Positions 56,363 through 64,000 of a DNA stretch of 64,000 nt are shown piece by piece (position 1 is the stretch's first letter; each line of letters opens with the position of its first letter). Origin of the DNA: Neurospora tetraspora (Eukaryota > Ascomycota > Sordariomycetes > Sordariales > Sordariaceae); assembly GCF_033439725.1 (NCBI RefSeq), contig NW_026944388.1, positions 3,534,001 to 3,598,000 on the forward strand, written 5' to 3'. The translations under genes were made by a program, and so were the position numbers. The notes below the pieces were generated by a model. The model did no database searches, was not told the DNA's origin, and worked only from the letters and a program-made list of their open reading frames with translations.

Positions 56363-57259
56363 GAACCTTGAGGGCACAAAGACCAGGGGGGGCAGGCGGA
56401 GGGGTAAAAGGAAGAATAGGACCCGACTGGGACAAGACGTTGCACGGGACGCCTTGAGACGAAAGGAGTCGACCAGCTGGGCAAGCCAACGCCATCCATA
56501 TGAATATCCACCGAGAACCTAGGCTGGCTGGGCATCCTTCACTGACGTTGTGGGAGTGTAATTATTAGTATGTACCTCGTGAAGCTAGAGGAAGATAGCG
56601 ACTGGGCGGTACCACTTTAACTGGCGTCATGTCATCGGGATCTACGATACGTGCGTTCACGGGTGTGACCCCATGTCCCCAACCAAACCACAAAGTGCAT
56701 TCCGTTCTTCTCCTCGTTTCAAAGTTGCCTTGATTGTTGGATTTCAAGCTTGATATACCTAATGGGTGGCGTTTGTATGATCCTTACCGAAAATACTTAA
56801 TACTTCAAGTGTTTGCCGTTGTTTCGATCTTACGGAATTTCAAACATTACTCAGTTTGGTACTGGAAATAGTGCGCATAACCGCAGTACACAGTAATACC
56901 GCCGAAATGCCCTGCACAGGCCTCTACCACTTTTGCACCACGCGTCTCAACCTCGTCAACGCCATTCACCACCAAGACCTTGAGATCAAAGTACTAGTAC
57001 GGTAGGTGCACTGGTATTCATGATCTCAAAATCTACTCCTGATCCCAAAAACTAACTGCTCTCTTGGCATTTTAGGAAGGCAAATTTCCGCCGCTTTTTC
57101 AGGTTCAGTTCTCGGTCCAGTTCCCCAACATTCACCTCTCACCTCAACCTCACCACCAACAACCAAAAGCGCAAATATCACTTGGCGCAAAATATAAGAG
57201 GTCGTTTTCGTTCCTGATCACAACAACCACACTGTCACCATCAGAGTCGTTTGCCCATC
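56363..57259. promoter_or_regulatory. Divergent upstream region with aos1
   Basis: About 900 bp lies between start codons. A reverse frame at 56244-56495 overlaps the first intron of the neighbouring gene and does not splice in frame, so it is not coding. No gene is seen. Confidence 0.5.
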
Positions 57260-58755
57260 ATGACTACCACAACCACCCAAGCCACCGAGACCAACGGATC
57301 GGGTCAAGAGGCTTCCCACTCGGCTGCTGGTATCAGCGCAGGCAAGTGTCTACCCTTTCGCTACAAAATAGGTCACGGAATCTAACCCCTTCAACAGATG
57401 AGATCGCCCTCTATGACCGGCAAATCCGTCTCTGGGGCATGAAAGCCCAAGAGAAGATCCGCTCCGCCAACATCCTTCTCATCACCATGAAAGCCCTCGC
57501 CAACGAGATCGCCAAGAACCTCGTCCTAGCAGGCATCGGCTCCCTAACCATCAACGACCACGCCGTCGTCTCCGAAGCCGACCTAGGCGCGCAATTCTTC
57601 CTGTCCGCCGAAGACGGCCACCTCGGCCAAAACCGCGCCGTAGCCGCCAGCGCCGCGCTCCAGCGTCTCAACCCGCGCGTCAAGGTCGTGGTCGACACGG
57701 ACGACATCCGGACCAAGCACTCGTCCTTCTACTCGTCCTTCGACATCGTCATCGCCACCGACCTCGACGCCGACACCCTCAACGTCATCAACACGGCGAC
57801 CCGCATCCACAACCGCAAATTCTACGCCGCCGGCTGCCACGGCCTCTACGGTTTCCTCTTCGCCGACCTAATCGAGCACGACTTTGTCATCGAGCGCCAG
57901 CGCTCCAACCTCCCCTCCACTCCCGGCCCCGAAACCAAAACCCGCTCCATCATCTCGGTGGCCCCCAAAGAACCCGACAACAAGGAGAAATCCCAAATCG
58001 AACTGGTAACCAAACGCGAACTCTACTCCACCTGGCTCCTCGCCTCCTCCGACGCCTCCCACTTGCCGCAAGATATCCTCTCCTCCCCGCGCCGCAAACG
58101 CGCCGTCACCCCTTTGCTCAGCTGCCTGCGCGCCCTCTGGCAATTCACCTCCACCTTCGGCGTCCCTCCCACGGGGCCCGAGCTGCTAACCAACCACACC
58201 GCTCTAGCGGCGTTTACGCAGATGTGCAGCGATAAGCACAAAGCCCTTGGCCTCCCCGCTGAGACGTTGCGCGCCGAGCTTTTGAGGTCATTCCTGCAGA
58301 ATGTCGGGGCGGAACTGGCCCCCGTGGCGGCGGTGTTGGGCGGACAACTGGCGCAGGATGTGATCAATGTGTTGGGACAGACGCAGCAGCCTGTTCAGAA
58401 CTTTGTGGTGTTTAGTGGGGAGAGTATGGAGGCGAATGTTTATGCGTTGCATCCCCGGGAGGGCGAGTTGGGGAGGGGATTGTTACCGGTTACGATGGGG
58501 GTTATCGATGCTGCGGCGGAGGTGTTGGGGCAGGAGGAGAATAGGGGGGAGGTGGATTTGACGGCGCTGGGTCGTGGACAGCATCTGGGTCAACGTCAAC
58601 GTCAGCCCGAGGAGTCGTCGTCGTCGAGGATGGGCTCTGGCTCTCAGATGGAGGGCGTTGAGCAGCTGCAGGCAGGACAACAAACTAACGGGGTATCGAC
58701 TGACTCTACTGGCGCTGCTGGTGCTGGTGCCGGTGCTGGTGCTGGTAACGTCTGA
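57260..58755 (+). CDS. aos1: SUMO-activating enzyme subunit AOS1 (E1 adenylation partner)
   Basis: Exons 57260-57341 and 57398-58755 give 479 residues. The 56-bp intron has a GC donor (GCAAGT) with a TCTAAC branch and CAACAG acceptor; it joins GISA to DEIALYDRQIRLWGM, which is the conserved family start. The ThiF/MoeB-like Rossmann fold follows, with NILLITMKALANEIAKNLVLAGI and ATDLDADTLNVINTATR. As expected AOS1 lacks the catalytic cysteine, which is in the partner UBA2. The heterodimer adenylates SUMO and hands it to UBC9 in the nucleus. The C-terminal ~90 residues are low complexity with an (AG)n run and are longer than in yeast. It is convergent with the last gene. Confidence 0.94.
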
Positions 58756-59705
58756 CTTGGTCAAGTCATTTAGACTTGCGTATCACTCACTGGCTTACTT
58801 CCTTCTTCTTCTTTGTTGGCTTGGCTTGGATCCGGAGTGTCCAGAGTGTTTGGGAAATCTTCAAATGCAATGCAGGGCGTTTTTGTGGTTACAGTAGTTG
58901 TTGATTAATGGCATCCTTCCTTCCATGGATTTGCGCGGACGGACGGACGGACGGGGATCATATGTATGATGAATTATGTAGCAATAAATCTTGATAGACA
59001 GACTAGACTAGTCATAGTCATGCCTTCCAGACGGGGGAGATTCTTTAAGGATGAATTCAGGATCAGACATATGTGGCTGGCTGGCTGGCGTTACTTACTC
59101 TGTCTTGTTGCTGAAAGCTTGCTTGTTGGACCATGTTCGCAAAGATGTTGTTCTGGTATTGAAAAAGTTCCGGGAGCGCAAGTGTAAGATCAACGTCAGT
59201 CACTTGGAGAACGGTCAAGATCATATGTCACGATTAAAGCAAACACCGTGTAACAACTTCATAGATGTATGTCATGTAAGCCATTTGTGTATCTCAATGT
59301 ATGATTTCTCAAAGCAACTAGTTCTCAAATCTGTATGTATTCCGTAACCTTGATCAAACCCTGAAATATGCTTTTATGCTGCCGAACTCCTTTAGGGAAC
59401 CAGAAAAAGCAAACAATCAAAACGAACTCCTTCCAACCCTGCCTGTCCAGCGCAGTGTGGTATATACGCTTCCTTCCCTCTCTCTCTCTTTCCTTTCTCC
59501 TCCACTTTTGTCGTGGGTAGTAAAGCAAAATGTAGAGTATATGTGAAATGCAATCTGTTATGTGTCGTGGTTGGTATATCCAGATAGATGCCTTTGTAGA
59601 GCCTGTTTTGTAGCCCTTGGAATCTTTCTTGGTGAGGAGGATTCGATAACTTCGTAGCCAAGTCAACTCTCACTCCAACTTCTCTCCCGTATTTCCCCTC
59701 CCTCC
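58756..59705. other. Convergent 3' flanks, no gene seen
   Basis: This lies between aos1 and the right-edge gene. It contains a GGAC tetramer run near 58936-58952 and TC-rich DNA near 59470-59500. Short frames are unremarkable. Confidence 0.5.
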
Positions 59706-60794
59706 TCAGTTCTGAGGCTCCTGATCATCCCCAAGTTCAACCAACTCCATCTCCCCCTTCTTATTCTCCTTGAACTTCAGCCGCGGCCCGCCCCTGTTCC
59801 TAAGCCTATAATTGCTGTGGACGGGCTGACGTTGGCGCGGCTCTTCGTTCTCCTTTTTGATTCTAACCCTTTTGGGGCTTGGGCTTCCGTCTTCCTCTTT
59901 GATATCTGCTGCGGCTCTCTTTCTCTTAGACGGGGTCTTCTTTGCGGTTGGACTCTTAGCTGGGCTCTTGCTCTTGGCGGTAACCGGGCTGGCGGTGACC
60001 GCCGGGCTGCTGCTGGTGGCTACTGTGATTGAATCCTTTATGATGCTCTCCTGTTGCGAATTCTGCTGCTGTTGTGGCTGCTGGGGCCGCAGCTGTGGCA
60101 GTTCCGCCGACGATGACGATGACGACGCATCATTGCCCGCTGACACAGGTACTGCTTGCGAGCTCGTAAACTTAATCCTCTTGGGGCCGTGGCTACTTCC
60201 CGAGTCCTCGGATGTGGATGCTCTCTTTCTCTTAGTGGAGCTACTGGAGCCGCTGCTGGCCTCCGTTGCTGGAGTGAGAGCGGGGGTGGGGGCCGCGACT
60301 TCAATTCCTTCTTTAACGACGTTATAGCCCTTATCGTCATTGGCGCCGTTGTTATCACTGGCACTGCTGGCACTGCTGGTAGTGGAACTGGCACTTTGGG
60401 ACCTGTTCCGGTAAAACCTCTTCATGGCAGACGCGGAAATGACCAACATCGACCTGTCGGCGGTTATGACGACTCGAACAGGCTTGATAGGTGCTTCAGA
60501 ATCGACTGCAGACTTTTGAGGGATGACGGTCGCATTAGGACCGACGGGCGTCTGTGAGGTAGAAGGCGCTGGGAGAATAGCGGGACCCTGGGGGACAATA
60601 GCTGTGTGAGAAGCAGCCGGTTGAGTAGCAGCTGGTTGAGTAGGGGGCGCTTGTGAGACAGTAGGCGACCGAGGGTCAGGCGCCTGGAAAACCACAGGCG
60701 GCGGGAAAACAGCGGGCGTCTTGCTAACAGCCCTCGACGAAGACGGGCCAGCACGACCGGCGGAGGACGGTTTCGCAACGGCAGGGACCCCTTT
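59706..60794 (-). other. 363-codon open frame continuing the right-edge gene past an in-frame TAG
   Basis: Immediately after the TAG at 60795-60797 the same frame stays open for 362 residues to a stop at 59706. It reads KGVPAVAKPSS onward, with no ATG until MLVISAS, about 150 residues in. Features are nuclear-like: TKRKRAS, GPKRIKF, PSKRKRAAADIKEEDGS, a Gln run and a closing segment NYRLRNRGGPRLKFKENKKG that looks conserved. It could be the true C-terminus of the upstream protein (by splicing around the TAG, readthrough, or allele difference), a separate gene lacking a clear start, or 3' untranslated DNA that happens to be open. Confidence 0.55.
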
Positions 60795-63700
60795 CTAGGA
60801 GGTTTCCTCGGTGATGCTTGAGGTTGTTGCCGGTGCTGATGCTGGCCCGTCTCCGTTCGTAGTATTCGCGCCGTTGACGCCGTTGCTGGTGGTGGCGGCG
60901 CCCTTGGATGAGGAAGGGCGGTTGCTGTTGGCCCCCGGGCCCTTCTTGAGATTGTTATGGGTCCAACCCCGGATGTGAGTCGGTCCATGCCTAGGGGGCG
61001 GCTCAACCGGGGTGTAATCCTTGATGGCCTCGCGGTAGTCGAACTGAACGGTTCGTAGCTCCTGGCCGTTGGCGGTGTAGCCGAGACGGTGAGGAGGCGT
61101 CGGGGCGGGCTCGAGTTTCCGGTACTTGTTCGATGCGGCAGCAGCCCCGGAGGGAGGAGGTGGTCCAGATGGTGCCGAAGAGCTTCCGGGACGCGAACGC
61201 CCTGGCGGTGGGCTACCGGCCGTAGGCATCATCGGTTGACCAGGCATCGGTGCCATCGAATGTGGTTGCGGTGCCGGCTGGAGCATAGGCGGCGCATGAC
61301 CCGGACCGGGCGCAGGCGAAGGAGAAGCCGCGGGGATATGTACGGGGCCCTGCATCGGACCTGGCGCCGGCGCAAGAGGGATCGGGCCGTTTTGATAGGG
61401 TTGAGGCGGCATCGGATAATGATGCATCTGCATCTGAGACGGATGCGGCTCGGCGTGGCCGGGTGGTGGTTGGATGGGCATGCCCTGTGGGTGATGCACA
61501 GCCGCTTGCATAGGTACTGGTGACTCTTGCGCCGAGTAACCATTGTGAAAGGGCCTGTTAGGCGCCGGAGGATAGAACGCACCGCTATTCGATACCACCA
61601 TGCTAGGATGGACTGAAGGCGCGAGAACCGGGCTGACCTGCCCATCAGGACCAGGCGTTCCGTGCATAGGTCGCAAAGCTGGAAGTCCTTTAGACGAAGC
61701 CGTGTTGGAGAAGGGCGTTCGGCCAGTGGCAGGACCCTGCATGGAGTAGTCCTGGTATTGTCCAGGATGTGATTCCGGGGGCGGAGGATACGCGGAAGGA
61801 TTGAGTGCCGTCCTTAGAAAATCATTAGGCCTCGATCCGTCATTAGGGTGAGGCTCTTGATGGGGATAGACCCCGTATCCTTCTGGCCGAGGATATTCTA
61901 CATGGTGGTAATGTTGAGGAGGCCTTTCGAAATCGCTGTTTCGAGGCACACCGTTGTGCTGTGACTGTGGTGGCAACAACGATGGGTCGATTGGAGTACT
62001 TTCCTGATGAGCCTCCGAATACGTGCGCGGCGGTACTGGGCCGGACTGCATGCCTTGGTGGTGGTAAGGTTGCATTAGGTACCGCTGCTCTTGTGACTCC
62101 CTCTCAGCGACATCAGCAAGATAGGACAAGCTGGTAGTATCAGCAAAGCCCGTGACTTGCGTCTCCTGAGTAGGGATTTGAGCCGGTGGCTGCTGGGCCG
62201 GCGGTTGTGGGGCCGGCACAGGCGTCGAGTTGTCCATAAGTGCATCTCTGATAGCGTCAAATGGCTTGGAAGTTTGAGCCCGGGATGCCGCCGCTGTCCG
62301 TTCAGCCTCCTCATCAGCTGCGGCGGCCTGAAGGGCTCCTTGGACGAAGTCGTCAAAGACGGCAGTGTTGACTGGCGAGGGAACGCGAGCGGGAGTAACT
62401 GATTGGGAGATCTGAGACTCGATATCTTGGTCGGGATCGATACCCCTCAACTCAAGCTCTTGCCTTCTCTTCTGTTCGCGCTCCTCCTTGGTCGGTGCGA
62501 TTTCCTTGTCGGAAATGCCTTCCTGTTCGCAAAACTTATGCAGAGCATTCATCAGATCAAACTTTTTTCCTTGAGCATCCAGCCTAGCTGCCTTGATGGT
62601 CCTCGAAGCATGAACTTGTTGTCCCTTTGGATCAACCAAGACTACAGGCTTCCAGCCAGAAACATGAGGAATGGGGGGCTCATCAACGTTGGTGGACGAC
62701 GACAGAGGAATGCCCAGTTTGGGATGGACCCCATACTGTTTGACAATCTCCTCGTCCAATTCGCCCTCAACCTGGGTGGAATCCCAGCCTGACGCGCGGC
62801 GGTCGAGATAAAAGTAGTTGGAGTTCGGGGTCATGTAGAATCTGCCACGCTTGGCTTTGGTGGCGCCCTTGACGGGATCGTTGGTTGAGTCGCGGAAGCC
62901 GATCTCGTCGTCTTCGAATTCGAAAATGGGCGGCACCATGATACGGTTGTTGTGAAACTCGGCACGCTTGTCTTTACGCTGGATTAGGCGTACCCAGTAC
63001 TCATCCGGTTCCTCAGCACCCTTGGGAAGAGGGGGATCCAGCAAACTGGTTTGGACCTGTCCGCCCTTGGACGGGGAGAAGGGCACTGGTGATGGAGCTT
63101 TTGAGCCGGGCTCCGGTGTGCTCCCCCGAATAGTATCGGTGCCACCGAGAAGGCTGGATGTGTGGGCCTTGATCATCTTGGGGTTGGGTTCGCTCGCCAG
63201 CTGGCCATTGGCCTTGCGCTTGGGTGAGAGGTGGGAGTGGATCTGATAAGCTTCGGTCATGAGCTCACTGACCTTCTTGCCGGAGCATGGCAGTTCATTG
63301 CCCTCATCGTCGCGCTCGGCAAACCTGCCCTGCTCATCCATTTGCTTTTGTGAGATGTCCTTATAGGTGTAATCCGTGCAAGGAGCAGGGGGCAGCTGTG
63401 TAACACAGTCAGTATGTAAATACGAGGACAAAGGGGCAGCAGAAAATCTTACATCCAAGGGAAGTTTGTTCTGGTGAAGAAATTCCAATCTCTCGACCTC
63501 TGCCAGCATTGAGGTGTACCATTCCTCACATAGTTCGGCCGTGAGTTGCTAAGAGGTAGGTTAGTGTCTTGCACTTTGAGGGACGATTGCAAAGTGAAAT
63601 CTGTGCTTACCTTTGTTGACCTTTCAATAGCCTCACGTTGCCCTTCCAAGACGTTTAGGGCCATGGCTTTCTCAAACTCTAGACGACGAGCGCTGGCGGC

Positions 63701-64000
63701 GATGGTGTCATCACGGCGCTGGTCGAGGAAGCCCATGACTTCCTGGTACTCGGGAGCTTCGTCGACCATCTTGGGGTTCTCCATGAGAGCCTTTTTCTCA
63801 CGGGCACCAATTTCGTCAAGAACGGGCTTGGCCAAGCGGGCGAGTTGGTTGTAGGCTGAACGAAGCTCCATGTTGCGCTCATAGGCGGCCTGGGCTCTGG
63901 TATATTGATACGCCCGTTGACGGCGGCCACGACCAGTGCCTGGTTTGCTGATGGTGGTAGAAGCTTTTGCTGCTGTTATCTTGGGGCCAGCCTTTGCAAC
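60795..64000 (-). CDS. Large nuclear-looking protein of unknown function, 5' end outside window
   Basis: Visible exons are 63611-64000 (open through the right edge), 63453-63548 and 60795-63395, with introns of 62 and 57 bp; 1028 residues are visible. The start begins in a basic stretch (GRGRRQRAYQY) then long helices (MELRSAYNQLARLAKPVLDE) to about residue 160. A conserved-looking middle follows (EEPDEYWVRLIQRKDKRAEF, RGRFYMTPNSNYFYLDRR, SGWKPVVLVDPKGQQVHASR). Next comes a ~450-residue region rich in Pro, Gln, His and Met, like a transcription coactivator, and a C-terminal block HIRGWTHNNLKKG. I do not recognise the family. A chromatin or transcription role is a guess from composition. The TAG stop is questioned in the findings. 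Confidence 0.8.

Noticed and set aside
56244-56495. 83-codon reverse frame beginning MALACPAG as a possible first exon of the neighbouring gene
   Set aside because: Splicing it at the GTAAGT donor puts the next exon out of frame and meets a stop; the ATG directly before that donor in another frame gives MSDSRPP and continues correctly.
60464-61006. 180-codon reverse frame overlapping the in-frame TAG region
   Set aside because: It is arginine/proline-rich shadow translation in another frame, and there is no splice signal joining it to the right-edge gene.

Overview
The window is nuclear DNA of a filamentous ascomycete, almost certainly a Neurospora or a close Sordariomycete. The evidence is a gene density of about one per 2.9 kb, short introns (54 to about 215 bp, mostly 54-87 bp) with GTRNGT donors and CTRAC branch motifs, a SKP1 protein of exactly 171 residues matching the size of the Neurospora sulfur controller SCON-3, and an AT-rich block that looks like a RIP-mutated relic. 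I find 22 protein-coding genes. All are eukaryotic housekeeping or regulatory genes except four that I cannot name. There are no operons, CRISPR arrays or prokaryotic elements. I recognised no tRNA or rRNA gene.

Layout from left to right: a gene-poor left arm (1-3117); a LaeA-like methyltransferase (-); a second gene-poor stretch holding a miniature inverted-repeat element; ARL1 GTPase (-) divergent from ribosomal protein L39 (+); SKP1/SCON-3 (-); GPI mannosyltransferase 4 (+); PET100 (+) convergent with a YebC/TACO1 protein (-); the 2088-residue HEAT-repeat protein LAA1 (+) convergent with FMP32 (-); a 426-bp terminal-inverted-repeat element; an alpha/beta-hydrolase fused to an RNA-triphosphatase-like phosphatase (+); an NTF2-like protein (-); vacuolar alkaline phosphatase (+) convergent with GABA transaminase (-); CBF1 bHLH factor (-) divergent from FYV10/GID9 (+); CAF1 deadenylase (-) divergent from complex I NDUFB3 (+); a coiled-coil protein (-); eIF6 (-); a relic repeat region; a protein with a possible split discoidin/DOC-like fold (-) divergent from SUMO E1 subunit AOS1 (+); and a large nuclear-looking protein (-) running off the right edge.

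The genes are not a functional cluster, but several themes recur. ARL1, LAA1 and the alkaline phosphatase belong to Golgi/endosome/vacuole traffic. PET100, FMP32, the TACO1-like protein and NDUFB3 serve the respiratory chain. SKP1, FYV10 and AOS1 serve ubiquitin or SUMO conjugation. CAF1, eIF6 and L39 serve mRNA turnover and translation.

The observations most worth following are the hydrolase-phosphatase fusion, an in-frame TAG that splits the last gene from a 363-codon extension in the same frame, two related copies of a miniature transposon-like element, a separate 426-bp element with twin internal palindromes, a GC-AG intron in AOS1, and frequent minute first exons. All exon boundaries were set by hand from splice motifs and protein-family continuity.
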